Shown here: in pieces, positions 1 to 11,872 of the stretch
Numbering within the stretch: position 1 is the stretch's first letter
How the letters are laid out: the number at the start of each line of letters is the position of its first letter
Assembly: GCA_010015655.1 (NCBI GenBank)
Contig: ML976678.1
Span: 62,001 to 126,000, forward strand
Direction of reading: 5' to 3'
Source: Bimuria novae-zelandiae CBS 107.79
Lineage: Eukaryota; Ascomycota; Dothideomycetes; Pleosporales; Didymosphaeriaceae
Length of the DNA: 64,000 nt
Notes under the pieces: generated by a model
The model's input: only the letters and a program-made list of their open reading frames with translations
Told to the model about the DNA's origin: nothing
Database searches by the model: none
Made by a program: the position numbers and the translations under genes

Positions 1-117
1 GGAAAACTGGTATTGCTACTACTATTCTCGACCACTAAATATCCGCAAGGTACTTTACCCTTAACCTATCCTCCCCTCACCAGGAACAGGCTTAGGTACG
101 TATAGGCCCTTGTAACA
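1..117 (+). repeat. LTR fragment of chromovirus G1 family (3' end)
   Basis: The first 117 bases match the last part of the two LTRs of element G1 (around 3940-4029 and 10630-10730), including the shared block with CTATCCTCCCC and the terminal TTGTAACA. Only the right end is in the window, so it may be a solo LTR or the edge of a second full element lying to the left. Confidence 0.85.
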
Positions 118-545
118 CTTAGGGGTTATCTTTTATAGACATAATAAAGGTTAATATTCGAAGCTGCGGGACCGCTAGCTAGATAAGAATTTTTCAAGAT
201 AACACTATTTGCTAGCTAAACAGGCGTCTAATTAATTATAATCTGTTAGCTAAGACACCGTCAATTACCCCTACTAAGCTAAGCGCCACAAAGTTACGAA
301 ACAGTGCCTGTATTGGCCGAATTACCAGGCATGCCCGTATCCTATTAAACGGTGATGGAACCAAGATGCTAGAGACATGAGGCGTTCATGGGCTTACAGC
401 GTCGCTTGGGTCATGCGCCGTAACGCTTAGACATCCTAAGCCCATGGCACGGAATGGTTATCGGTGATTCTGGAAATACCTGCTCAACCCACTGTTTTAG
501 TAAGCGCTTCCCCGCCTTCATTCTTCGCCACCTAAAATAGGTGAC
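118..545. other. Low-copy-looking spacer with an inverted repeat
   Basis: This stretch has near-normal GC from about 280 on and no convincing reading frame. It contains a perfect 10-bp inverted repeat, CATGGGCTTA at 387-396 and TAAGCCCATG at 437-446, with a 40-base loop. No gene or transposon domain was recognised. Confidence 0.4.
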
Positions 546-904
546 AGGAAATGTTTATTAAAAATATATACTTACTTTTAACCTTTATTTAATTACTAAG
601 GGTAAATTAATATAATAAAGACTTATAGGGGATATAAAGCAACGTAGGTGTTTAACGTAAATGTTAACCCTCTAGGTAATAAGTAGCATAAGCGTAATAA
701 GGGCCCTATTACTACTAGTATAACTAAAGAGCCCTTATAAAAGTTATAATAAAATAGTTAACTTGCTATTAACACATAGGCTAATAAAGTATTTAAGGAT
801 AATAATATTATAAACGCGGAGTTATACGTAGAGGATAAGGGAAACTAGCCTTTAGGCCAGCTACTATGTATACTAAGTAGGTTACTAAGCTTCGACTTAA
901 GTTC

Positions 905-1740
905 TAATACTCTTAAGGCTACTAAGGAGCCTGCTAAGGAGCCTAAGTATAAGAAGAAAAAGCTATTAGTTACTACTTATTAGCGCGTCTTTTTAGGTAA
1001 GAACTCCCTCGCCAACTACTAAGACTTTAATAATACAGCTATTATAAACAATGAGACATTAATAGGGCTTTAGAGGTAAATTAATAACGCTATAAGACAT
1101 TTTACAAATAAGTTACTATCGCAAAAAGTCTCTATTAAATGTCTTATTATTACTATATATATAAGTAAGAAGTTAAAAAAGCTATAATTTATTAAGTTAC
1201 TTTAGTATAGAGAGGTCCTTAGATTTAATGACGTAAAGTAGCAGGCTTAGTAGCTTAAAAGAATATTAAATAAATTTATAGCTTATAGAAAGGCTATAAA
1301 ATGCCTAAACGCGTAATAGGGGGATATTATAAGGCTAGCTAGACATCTAACTAATAATAATAAATTAATAATTTCTAAATTTACCTAAGGTGTTTAATAC
1401 TAAGATTGCTACAGGTAATAGAGTTGCGATACAGATCTATAATAAATAGAGGTGCTAGGACTTAAAGAGTCGCAACCACTCCTTCTGCTGCTGGGGATCG
1501 CGGATGCCAGGGATAGCTAATCGCTTCGAGGACCACTACCCAGCCAATAGCAATATCGTGGCGATCTGGGCGCGCGAGATAACCATCGGAGAGAGCAGCG
1601 TCGAGGCTCCTTCAGACAATATACGTTTATGCCTGGCCAACGCGAGGGCGCGGGCGGCTAACGAGAAGGCATAGAGGCGCAAGAAACAGGCGGCCAGCAA
1701 TAGCGGCAGTAGTAGTAGAGATGCCTTTAATAAGTGTATT
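905..1740 (+). pseudogene. Unrecognised coding relic, RIP-damaged
   Basis: A long plus-strand frame from about 920 to 1440 keeps a protein-like composition, starting with a Lys/Pro/Glu-rich stretch. It is interrupted only by TAG and TAA, as expected when CAG, CAA and TGG codons are mutated by RIP. At 1466-1735 the composition abruptly becomes GC-rich and another frame is open for roughly 60 codons, including the motifs AIWAREITIGESS and CLANARARAANEKA. I do not recognise the family; an old transposon or a captured host gene are both possible. The whole is dead as it stands. Confidence 0.35.
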
Positions 1741-2502
1741 AAACTTATTATAGCTAATACTATATAATAATTAGCTTAAAGCTAAGCTTTACTGCGTCTT
1801 CTACCTAAAGTAGCTAGACTAGCTAAGCCCTTAAAACTGAATTAATAGCCTTTAATATACTAAAATATATTAGAGATTTTAATCTATACCTAAATGTTTT
1901 TAATATATTAGAAATCTAAAATTTTTACTAGCTAAGTTATAGAAATAAATAAAGTACTAAAAGTAGTTATTTAAGACTTCAGGATTAATATTAATATACT
2001 TATAAATCTATTAGACAGAGGTATTCTATTTAGTGCCTAAAGGGAGAATTTTGCCCTACCTATTAGACTGCTCTTACAGCTGCGCAGTATAGCAAAATAA
2101 TAGTAATCTAAATAAGCTAGACTTATAGAAAGCGAAATTAAGGACGCTCTAAAGGCTTAAGAGAGTAATAATAAGTAAAAATCCGTAATAAAAGATATAA
2201 GAAAGTTAACTAAGTAAGGTATTATAAGGAGGAAGCCAGTAAATTAGGCGTAAAAAACGCGTTATAAGTATAGGTTATCTAGCGCCTTTAAATAAAATTA
2301 AAAAATTTTTTTTTATTAATTTAACTAAGTACATGCTGGTTTTATAGTAAGTTATTATAAAATTACTCTTACTAGTGATCGCTACTATTACTCAAATAGC
2401 TTATTATAATAATGCCGCTAACGTCCCTCTACTTATAACTGTATAATGATAATAGATATTTAAAACTTAATAAGAATAATTAATATAATAATTGTTGAAT
2501 GG
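1741..2502. other. AT-rich RIP-type repeat debris
   Basis: Very AT-rich sequence with the CA/TG-poor RIP signature. No domain, TIR or LTR could be assigned. Confidence 0.5.
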
Positions 2503-2747
2503 GCTATACTAAGCCAAGCATATCGCGATATGATTGGGCTAGGTAGTTGTACGATGGTACGGATGAGAAAAGGGTCTGGTATTTAAGTTTTGGCTATCTA
2601 TTCTACGTACGGAGGAAAGGGGGTTATAAGGATTAATGCTTGCGCACGGTGACTATGGTCTGTGCCTTTGCCTCTGCGGTATTACATAACTATTATCACC
2701 TGTCTTAAGACATCGCATTAGGTAGCTGCCCGTACTGCGTACGGATA
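2503..2747 (+). repeat. Solo LTR, family S, copy 1
   Basis: A 245-bp unit starting TGTTGAATGGGC and ending TACGGATA. It is flanked by a perfect 5-bp target site duplication ATAAT (2498-2502 and 2748-2752). It matches the copy at 24148-24402 nearly end to end. The start and length suggest a Ty1/copia-type LTR, but no internal region is present. Unlike its surroundings it retains many CA and TG dinucleotides, so it was barely touched by RIP. Confidence 0.9.
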
Positions 2748-2759
2748 ATAATTTTATTT

Positions 2760-3549
2760 CTACTTTACTTAGTAATTATAGTATTTATAGTATTTATTTC
2801 CTAGCATTATAGGTGCAAAATCCTACTACTATAAAGGCTAACTTAATATCTTTTTAATAACCTTTCTCCGCGCGTAGTCACGCCTCTATTTACTTATAAT
2901 ACGTATAAAACTTGCTTATAATAGGCATGTTATAGTAAATAGCTTATATAGATTTTTTTTTAAAAAGTAGGTAACGTTAGCGTATATATTAGCCTACTTA
3001 AAATTGTATTTTATTTAGCTTTTTAGAGTTTTAAAGATCTACCTAATTAAGTTAAAATTAAGCAAGTATAGTAGTAAGTATTCTAATATTATGCCTGCGT
3101 CTCTATATAGTTACTAGAGCTTTACTAACTTATAAATAGACGCGTTATTAAGGAGTATTACTAATCGTTTGCCTGGCTAGGAGTTGTAAAGTGGGAGCAC
3201 CTGAGTAGCTACAAAATGCTCTATCAGCTCTGCAGTAATTGCTCCCTGGTATACGACGTGGGTGAGGTAACTAGACGCGTCCATGGCTGGCAGAACGCCC
3301 CACCTCTCCAAGTGTCGCGCTGAGTAGACGACGTCAATAGGGCTATTAACGGGCGACTAGCTATGCTTCCTATCGCTAGTTCGCTTATTAGCGGGGCTCT
3401 TATTAAGGTAGATAACTTAATTTATTATATATATTTACTAGTAGTGCGCACGAAAGGCAAAGTAAAATATCTTATTATACTTATCTATAGCTTTTAAAGC
3501 TACCTTTTTATTTTAATTAAGTTTAGCTAAAGTCTCTTAGAGGGATAGG
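2760..3549 (-). pseudogene. Tc1/mariner-type transposase relic, C-terminal part
   Basis: The reverse strand from about 3420 down to 2990 reads as the DDE_3-type catalytic region of a fungal Tc1/mariner transposase. Visible pieces are ERWGVLPAMDASSYLTHVVY (a well-preserved GC-rich patch at 3190-3400), LPLYNS-PGK, a mutated LLNNASI block where the family has a catalytic D, then EYL-PY and F-N-I in place of YLPPYSPDFNPIE. Stops are TAG/TAA. The element is split by chromovirus G1 at 3549; the remaining, upstream end is at 10736 to about 11120. It is a dead copy. Confidence 0.7.
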
Positions 3550-4029
3550 TGTTACGATCTTAGAAACCTCAAAGGCAAGTATACCAGACGAAGACACCGA
3601 TAAGGCAGCGGCCAGCGAAGGAACGAAACAAGGGGAACACAAAAAAGCGCGGGGTAGCTTAGGTAAGTAGTTACGTAACAAAGTCCCGCCTAAGCAAGAA
3701 GTCTAAGGGACTATAAGGGTTTATTAGGACTATAATCGTAATTCTAATAATAGCGAGGACTAGGATAGATAGTATACAGTCTAATAATTTCTCTATACTT
3801 CTTCTACGCTTTATAATTATCTTAACATACCATAAGTATATCTCTTATAATAGTTAGGTAAATCTCTTAGTTAGTTATTCTATAGTTTGTTATAAAATTA
3901 AATTATTTTAAAAACCTACCTTGTAGCTATCTTTACCATTTAATTACTAAATATCTATAAGACGCTTTACCCTGGACCTATCCTCCTTTTGCCTAAACTA
4001 GACTTCGGTACGTAGAGCCCCTTATAACA
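3550..4029 (+). repeat. 5' LTR of G1
   Basis: A 480-bp LTR starting TGTTACGATC and ending CTTATAACA, the last bases being RIP-altered relative to the right LTR. It holds a GC-rich block (AGCGCGGGGTAGCTTAGG and the following AAGTCCCGCC). The sequence just inside it begins TTTTAACTACC, also seen inside the LTR at 15537, so this is probably the primer binding region. Confidence 0.9.
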
Positions 4030-4079
4030 TTTTAACTACCTAAAGGTTTAAAATAACAAAAATAGCTATAGTAGATACT

Positions 4080-7000
4080 ATAGTAAGGGTCCTAACAGTA
4101 AGCACGACTTCTAGACTAACTATAAATACTATAATAGTATTAGCTAACTAAGCTAATAAAATATAGTAGCTTAAAGAGTAGCTAGTTAAGCTAATAACTT
4201 ACGTTCTAGTTACTATAACTACGGGAAGGATATCCTTTAAGGTTTCTAAGATCTATAAAAATAAAATAATAGGACTTAAGAATTTCCTTATAAATATAAA
4301 ACTATACTATTAATATAACAAGAATATCTTTAGAACTAAGTAGGCTAAAATCCTAGCAGTTAGCATGCATATAAAGGGCAAAATAGCTAAATAGCTATAA
4401 TCCCTTAGTAAGAATTACCTAGAAAACAAAAATAATATCTTAGAATATAGTAATAAAACTAAGAAAGTGTTTAAGGACTAGGCGTCTTTTAAAGTATACA
4501 TCTAGATTATATTAAGAGAAGTTACCAAGGAATAATAAGCTAAATATAAAATATAGAGGCTTAAATAAATAAGATTAGCTAGTACGTACCTGGCTAAGTT
4601 TAGACGCCTTTAAGCTAAGATTAATTAAGATAACGTCCTACCTTAGGCAGTCTACTATAATAAACTAAAGGAAATTCTTAAAGACAAGCTTTCCTACTAT
4701 AATAAGGTAGAAAACTTAGAGGAACTCGTAAAGCTAGCTATGCAGATTAATAATAGACTATATAAATAATACTTAGAAAGGCAAGAGTGTAATTATATTC
4801 AACTTAATATTAAAAATAGCTAGAAATTACAAAAAGACCGCGATAAAAACTTTATAATAGCTAATAAAGCTTAAAAACAGAGACTAAAAAAGTAGTGAAA
4901 GGACTATAAAGATAAACTATCTAACTAAGAATAAAAATAACGCTTTAAGGAAAAAGCATGCTTAGGATACAAAGAATAAGGTTACTTTTAAAGGAATTAT
5001 CTAAAGAATAATAATAGATAAAGTAAGAAAGCGCAAATTATCTAAGTAGTAATAGCTATACTATAGGTACTAACACCTATACTACTAAAGATAAATAAAG
5101 ATAACGTCTCTAATATAGAATTTAAAGTCCTAAAGACACTAGAAGAAACGGAATAAAAGATAGTATATAAGTACAAGATCTTTCTCTAACTAGTAGAAGG
5201 AAACTACTAGGTGTATAATAGTTAGATACATACACATAAGGATTGCACGTAAAAAATCCAGCTTAAAGGGCTAAGGGCTACCTTAACCTACGAAATTACT
5301 ACTAAATACTAAAGAAATATTCTAGTACTAAGATAGCAGATTAGGATTTAGAAATAATATAACTAGGTAGCCTAGTTCTTTTATAATAAAGAGGATTACT
5401 AACTATATAATATAAAAAGGAAACTAGTAGTAATATTACTAAGAAACCCTAACTATAAGTTTATTAATAATTATAAGCTAATAATAACTTGCTATAAATA
5501 TTTTCCTAATTAGTAGTTATAATATTATAAAGAATTAAGATAGTAAAAGTGCTTTAATAATAAGTGCTAAATGCACGAAGCATATAAAGAAGCTATAGAC
5601 TAGTACTTTAAAGGCATAAACGCGGGATTAACGATAACTATAGGAAACTAATAGATAGAAGGTACAAGTCCCGAGTATCTATAATAAAGTAGATAATTAG
5701 ACTATAATAGGGATTACTTAGTACACCTATGTTAAAATAAATAAATAGTAGTATTAGAAACAACACTATTGTATAGAGATCTAAAATCCTAGGAATAGCT
5801 AGTTACATGATATAGAAGACACGGAGAACCCTAAAAGAAAGAAAAGGTCTAGCGAATTAAAAATACTAAAAGTATCTATAAATTGCTTTACTAAGAGTAA
5901 TAGAAGACGACTAAAACTAATCTAGAAATAAAGAAAGCTATGTAAACCTAGATTAAAAAGGTAAAAGCTCCTTCAGACGCTATTAAGCAAGCTAGTAGCG
6001 AGTTAGAAAACTAGAGCGCTACTAGGTAAAAGACCTTACTAGTAAAGACGCGACTATAAAGGTAAAAAGGGTAAAAATAGGTACAAGTTACCTATAACTA
6101 ACTAAGGAAGTTACTATTAGTAGTTACTAAGTAATAGCACTAATAGACCCTAGAGCAACTAAATGTTTAATATTCCTAAAAATAGTAGAAACATATAACC
6201 TGCCATACTAGAATAAGGAAACACTAGTATAAGTAGAAATAACAGATAGGACAATATCCTAAGGATATAGTAAAGGCTAGTTACGTCTTAAAATAACGCT
6301 ATTACTTATTAGCCTGGATAGATTCTAGAGCTAATATAGCTTTACGATAATAGATCTTAGAAGTATAAAAGTAATTATTAGCTATAATTAGCTTCTAAAG
6401 CATAACCCTGTTATTAATCAGTAAAAGAAAATACTAATTAGCTAAGGACCTACGCTTCAAGGTACTAAAGTACATAAATGATAAAAATTATAACTATTTA
6501 CCCTAGATGCCTTAGTAGGGCAGGTTAAAGAACAAGCTATATAACTTTTAGCTACTAAAATTATAAAAGTTATAGAAGAAAATCTAGGCTAAGTAAGGCT
6601 AATATAGGTACAATATTTAGGCCTAAAAGAAAAAGTAAAAGCTACTAAAATTCTACTAAAATACCAAGAGTATGTAGACCTCTTTAAAAAATAAAAAGAG
6701 AAGAATTACTAGAACACTAAAAATAAAATTATATAATATCTTTAGTAGAGAATAAAAAACTACGCCCGGAATAACTATAACTAATATTTATAGACTAAGA
6801 AAAAGAAGCATAGGATTACTTAAGAAATAACCTAGCAAAATAGGATATTTAAGAAAGTTAAAGCCTAGTGGCTTTTCTTATACTTTAGGTACCTAAGAAG
6901 AACGGCAAGCTACGATTTTATATAAATTATAAATTGCTAAATAAAGCTATAATTAAGAATTAGTACTTACTACCCTTGATTACGGAGCTAATAGATAGAC

Positions 7001-9540
7001 TCCAGGGAGCTAAATAGTTTATAAAATTTAATATACGTAATAAATATTACTATATATAAATAGCTAAGGAACACGAATAAAAGACTACGTTTAAGACCTA
7101 ATATAGTCTATATAAGTACTAAGTAATGCCCTTTAGACTAATAAACGCGCTTTCGACGTTTTAGACGTTAATTAATAAGGTACTATATAAATACCTAGAT
7201 ATATACTATATAGCTTATCTTAATAACGTACTTAACTATTTTACTAGAATACTTAAGGAGCATACAGCACATTTAAAGAAAATACTTATAAAAAATGTAT
7301 TCATTACTCTTTTATTTAGAAAAATGCGAATTCCACGTTACGGAAATAAAATACCTAGGATTTATTATTTTACGAAACGGTGTGGCTATAGACCTTAAAA
7401 AGATTACTAATATATAGGAGTAGCTAAAACCTAAGTTAGTAAAAGACATTTAGTTCTTCCTAGGATTTACCAACTTCTATTAAAAGTTTATTAAAAACTA
7501 CTCTAAGACCATAGCTCTAATAACGGAACTTATAAAGAAAAATAAGTGGACAGGTTTTTTAAAAGACGTTAGAAAAGCTATTAAGAAGCTAAAAACACTC
7601 TTTTTATAAGCACTATTATTATAGATACACGATCTAAGAAGATATATAAGGATAAAAACAAACGCATTAGACTACACACTAGGAGCAATACTTTTATAAT
7701 AATATAAAGATAAGAAATAAAGACTAGTATTCTTTTATTTAAGAAAGTTCTTAGGAGCACAACTTAATTATAACGTTTATAATAAAAAACTACTTAGGAT
7801 AGTGGACGCATTTAAATAATAAAAAGCTTAACTTACTAGAGCACGCTTTAAAATAGAAGTATAAATAAACTACGAAAACTTTACTAGCTTTATATTAACA
7901 AAGACGTTTAACTAAAGATAGGTATAATAGACTAAATTCCTAGTAAACTTTGACTTTATAGTATACTATTAACTAGAAACGCTTAACGGTGCAGCAGACG
8001 CCTTAGGTAGAAGATTAAACCGTACTAAGGACAAACTAGAACTATATAATATAGTATATAAGCAAGAAACGACAGTACTGTTAAATATAATTAATTAATA
8101 ATTAAGATCCGCGCTGCTAGTCTGCATCACATAAAACTAGAAGTATATAACTTTTAGGACTATAGTTAACTTATAATAAAACAACATGAGGAATACGACC
8201 TACTCTAAAATAGAATTAACAAAACATAATAAGATTACAGAAACAGACTTATCGTAAGACCAGGGTACAAAGAAATCCTAATCCGAAGGCTATACGAACT
8301 TAGAGAATAGGGATATCTAGGTATTAAGGAAACGACACGTTAAATCGCGAATAAATATACTATTTATAAACTTGAGTAAATAGTAACTAAAACTATAAGT
8401 AACTATTTAGCATGCTATAAGAATAAGCTAAAGAGATATAAGCCTTATAAACTATTATAACTATTATAAGTAGCTAAACGACTATAGTAAAATGTAATAA
8501 TAGACTTTATAATAAAGCTTTCGAGATTAGTATAGCTAGGAACGAAACGAATATACAATACTATTATAGTAATAGTAGACTACTTAACTAAAATAGCTAA
8601 GTTTAGACCTATAAAAGAATCTATAACGACAGAAGAACTTGCCTACGAAGTAGATAACGTAGTATTTATAAAATATAAACTACTAAAAGAAGTTATTATA
8701 GATAGAGACAAGGTCTTTACGTTAAAGTACTAAGATATATTTATAGTAGCCCTAGGTATTAATAAGAAATCCTTAACAAGTTTTTATCCCTAGACTAATA
8801 GATAAACAGAACGTACGAATTAGACCCTAAAATAGTACCTACAATTCTACGTTAATAAATAGTTAGATAATTAGGTAGAATTACTACTAACGGCCTAGCT
8901 AGCATATAACAGCACAAGGTTAGGAATAACGCGGTATTCCCCACACTATGCTAACTATAGATATAAGCTAGTTACTTATTAAGATCTGTAATATATAGAG
9001 AGTATTTCTATAAAAGTCTAAGATAAGGCTTAAAAGATAAAGGAACTTTACAAAGTCCTAAGAAAATAAATTACCTAAAAAGCTTTTATAGTATCTAGAA
9101 ATACAAATAATTAAAGAATTAAGGGACTAATTTTTAAAAGGGGGGATAAAGTTTTCTTATTATAAAAAAATCTAAGGATAAAACAACCTAGTAGTAAACT
9201 AGATTACCTCTAAGTAGGCCCTTTTAAAGTACAAGAAACTAAGGGGCTAGTTATAATAAAATTACTTTTACTACTAGGCACGAAGATATATCTTATATTT
9301 TATAAATTACTTTTAAAACTAGCACCCCTAGACGCTCTAGTTAAAATCTAGTTAAATCTAATCAATAATAAGTATAAGATTAAAAAGATTACGGACTTTA
9401 AAATAATTTAGGATTAGCCTAGATACCTAATAAAATAAAAAGGATAGCTAGAACAATATAACACCTAGAAACTAGAGGAAAATTTTATAAACTATAAGAA
9501 ATTAGTAATAAAGTATCCCTAATAGCACCCTTAGATAAGA
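4080..9540 (+). pseudogene. G1 gag-pol polyprotein relic
   Basis: Domains appear in order. The gag zinc knuckle at about 4955-5000 keeps only its first Cys; Cys and His have become Tyr, the expected result of TGC to TAC and CAC to TAC. A long Cys/His-containing module follows at about 5150-6050. Reverse transcriptase spans about 6950-7290 (TELIDRLQGAK, VMPFRLINA) and its YLDD box reads YLNN at 7216-7227. RNase H is near 7560-7850. Integrase lies near 8240-9000. A chromodomain near 9415-9510 shows EQYNT and LEEN. The chromodomain places it in the chromovirus branch. All interruptions seen are TAG or TAA. Confidence 0.85.
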
Positions 9541-9554
9541 AATTAACAAAAAAG

Positions 9555-10020
9555 GAGGAAACGTTAAAACATAAAAAAGGATTCCAATTAAATAAAAAAG
9601 ACTTAGCCTATAACTAGCTTAAGTTAGTCCCTAAAAGTACAAGTGGCAAAGATTCGTAGTTATTAATAGTAGTCGTACCCTTTAGATTCTTTTTCTACTT
9701 CTCTAAAGCTTCTATCGCATCGGCAACACATAGATTATGCTAAGCATAATTATCCTCCTTCTCCTCTACTTTAGCTAGCTTACTCTTAAGATAAGTAGAT
9801 AACTCTTTTACGCGAAGAAGCTCTAAACACTTTTTACATTTCTTACTCTAGACGCGCTCCTAATTTTTTTTTAAAAACCTATAGACTATATAAAGTATAA
9901 ATAGAAATATAACTAGCACACTTTTTAGAAGTAGTATTTATAAAATAGCGTAGCTTTATTTTCTAGTAACGCTTATAACTAGATATTATTTTAAGACTTT
10001 AAGATTCTACCTTCTCCGCA
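9555..10020 (-). pseudogene. Antisense coding relic between pol and 3' LTR of G1
   Basis: On the minus strand a protein-like frame of more than 100 codons runs from about 9880 down to 9560. It includes KKCKKCLELLRVKELSTYLK and LAKVEEKEDNYA-HNLCVAD, broken only by TAG/TAA. It lies between the end of pol and the polypurine tract and opposes pol. The charged Leu-rich make-up suggests a coiled coil. I do not recognise the family. It could be an accessory antisense ORF or a chance open frame in AT-rich DNA. Confidence 0.4.
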
Positions 10021-10214
10021 CGGGCACGACAAATAGTGACAAATAAATAAGAAGCTTTTAGCATAGTTAGTAAGGCGAGGAAAATTAAGAGGAGGCTATA
10101 ACCTGCCTTAAAAAGTAGGGATATGCAACTTTATAAAAATTAAAACTTATATATTAATAGTATAATAATATATTTATATAGGATATTAAGACGATAACAA
10201 TAAGAGGGGGATAG

Positions 10215-10730
10215 TGTTACGATCTTAGAAACCTTAAAGGTAAAGATACTAGATAAAGATACTAACAAGATAGTGGCTAGTAAAAGAATAAAATAAGGGG
10301 AATATAAAGAAGCGCGGGGCAGCTTAGGTTAGTAGTTACGTAACGAAGTCCCGCCTAAGCGAGAGGTCTAAGGGACTACGAAAGTCTAAGGGACTATAAA
10401 GGTCTAAAGAACTACAAGGACTTAGTAGGACCATAATAGTAATTCTAATAATAGTAAGGACTAGAATAGATAGTATATAGTTTAATAATTTCTTTATACT
10501 TCTCCTACTCTTTATAGTTGACTTAACATACTACGAGTATATCTTATATAATAGATAGGTAAATATCCTAGTTAGTTATTCTACAGTTTATTATAGAATT
10601 AAATTATTTTAGAAACCCACCTCGTGGCTATCTCTAGCTTTTAACTACTAAATATCCGCAAGACGCTTTACCCTGGACCTATCCTCCCCTAACCCGGACC
10701 AGGCTTAGGTACGTAGAGCCCCTTGTAACA
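10215..10730 (+). repeat. 3' LTR of G1
   Basis: A 516-bp LTR, 36 bp longer than its 5' partner. The difference lies around 10366-10425, where a GTCTAAGGGACTA-type unit of about 18-20 bp is present three times against once in the left LTR. It ends CCTTGTAACA and is followed by the TSD. Confidence 0.9.
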
Positions 10731-10735
10731 ATAGG

Positions 10736-11120
10736 ATAGAAATTCTTATATTAAAATTATTATATAAGAAGGCCCATATTTTATTTAAATATAAAGTTAG
10801 TTTACCCTTAAGCAATTTAAGTAGCTTATTTTTATAAAACTAATTATGTGTAAGTAGGTGCCTATACTAAAGACTAAATAGCCTATATAATTAGCTAAAG
10901 TATTTTATTAATAATTTTATTTTTTAGTAGTAGAGTAGGCGACGCCTATTCTTTTTTAAATTAAATAAATTAAGTAGCTAGTAACTAACTTTTTAAGTAT
11001 TACATATAGTACTAAGGGCTATAATTTATATCTAGTAGATCTTTTAAGAGTATAGGGCAAATTATTTATAAGGGCAACGTTAAAAAATAACGTTTTTAAA
11101 GTAAAATTACTAAAAGACCC
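10736..11120 (-). pseudogene. Tc1/mariner relic, N-terminal side (continuation past G1)
   Basis: AT-rich sequence directly after the right TSD of G1 and therefore the other half of the element split at 3549. The minus strand holds short protein-like pieces such as KRIGVAYSTTKK, consistent with the helix-turn-helix side of the transposase but too degraded to prove. Confidence 0.45.
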
Positions 11121-11872
11121 CACCCGAAGCTAGATTAGATAACTAACTAATATTATAGGTCGAGCAGGTATTTCTAGAATTATAATAGCGTATTATGGAG
11201 CAGCACTCTTCGCGGTCTGGTACGAATTTAAGACAGCTACAAGTGCTGGCATCCTGTCCCCTAGAAATGCTATGTTTACTAATGTAGATGGTTAACTCAT
11301 TGCGATAATGTAGCCTGGCACATAAATTCTTTCTAGCCCTCTCATTTTCTCCTTTTCCATGCATCTGAAATACGAGCGCCGGAATTGCGGAACTTTCCGG
11401 TATAGGTTCCAAAGGTTAATAGCAAAAAGCAAAGTGCCTAATTGGTAATTCTGGAGTCCTGCTTTCCGGGTTAGGATCCTATTGGCTCACTCTAAACGCT
11501 AACATGGGTCAACCCTGTTTTGCTTTGCCAGACAGCTGTGGAGCATGGAGGGTTGAGCCTAACTGCTTATATGGCCCTAAAACGCACATCATCTCAAGAA
11601 CATGCATTCATCCAAAGCGAAGGCTGTCTCAGATAGCTTATGGCAACGCTTCCGATTCCACCGTAGAGGTTCTATGGCGCCTGGGAAATTCCGAATGGCT
11701 TTCCGCTGTTTGGTTACCACAACGGCCCTGCTTAACCTAGAAAGAAAGGCAGACGTCTATGATCGGTGTCATACCAACTTTCCTCAAACGCCAAATTATA
11801 TAGTTCTAGCAACGTCTGCTTCTTTGCACAACTCATATTATTTTCTGGGACTGACCCTAGACCTGTTACTCA
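11121..11872. other. Upstream region of the rhodopsin-like gene
   Basis: Composition returns to normal at about 11140. The open frames here (11143-11412 minus; 11504-11740 and 11602-11985 plus) show no conserved motif, lack codon bias and overlap each other, so I do not call them genes. The stretch probably holds the promoter and 5' leader of the gene starting at 11873. Confidence 0.5.

Larger units (their letters stand above)
3550..10730 (+). mobile_element. Ty3/gypsy chromovirus G1, complete but RIP-inactivated
   Basis: A 7181-bp LTR retrotransposon on the plus strand. LTRs lie at 3550-4029 and 10215-10730; both start TGTTACGATCTTAGAAACC and end with a mutated or intact GTAACA. A perfect target site duplication, ATAGG, flanks it (3545-3549 and 10731-10735). 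A polypurine tract (AAGAGGGGGATAG) directly precedes the right LTR, fixing the orientation. It lands in an older Tc1/mariner relic. Every coding domain carries TAG/TAA stops, so it is not autonomous. Confidence 0.95.

Noticed and set aside
11143..11412. 89-codon minus-strand open frame
   Set aside because: No homology visible, half of it lies in the transition to AT-rich repeat, and codon composition is not gene-like.
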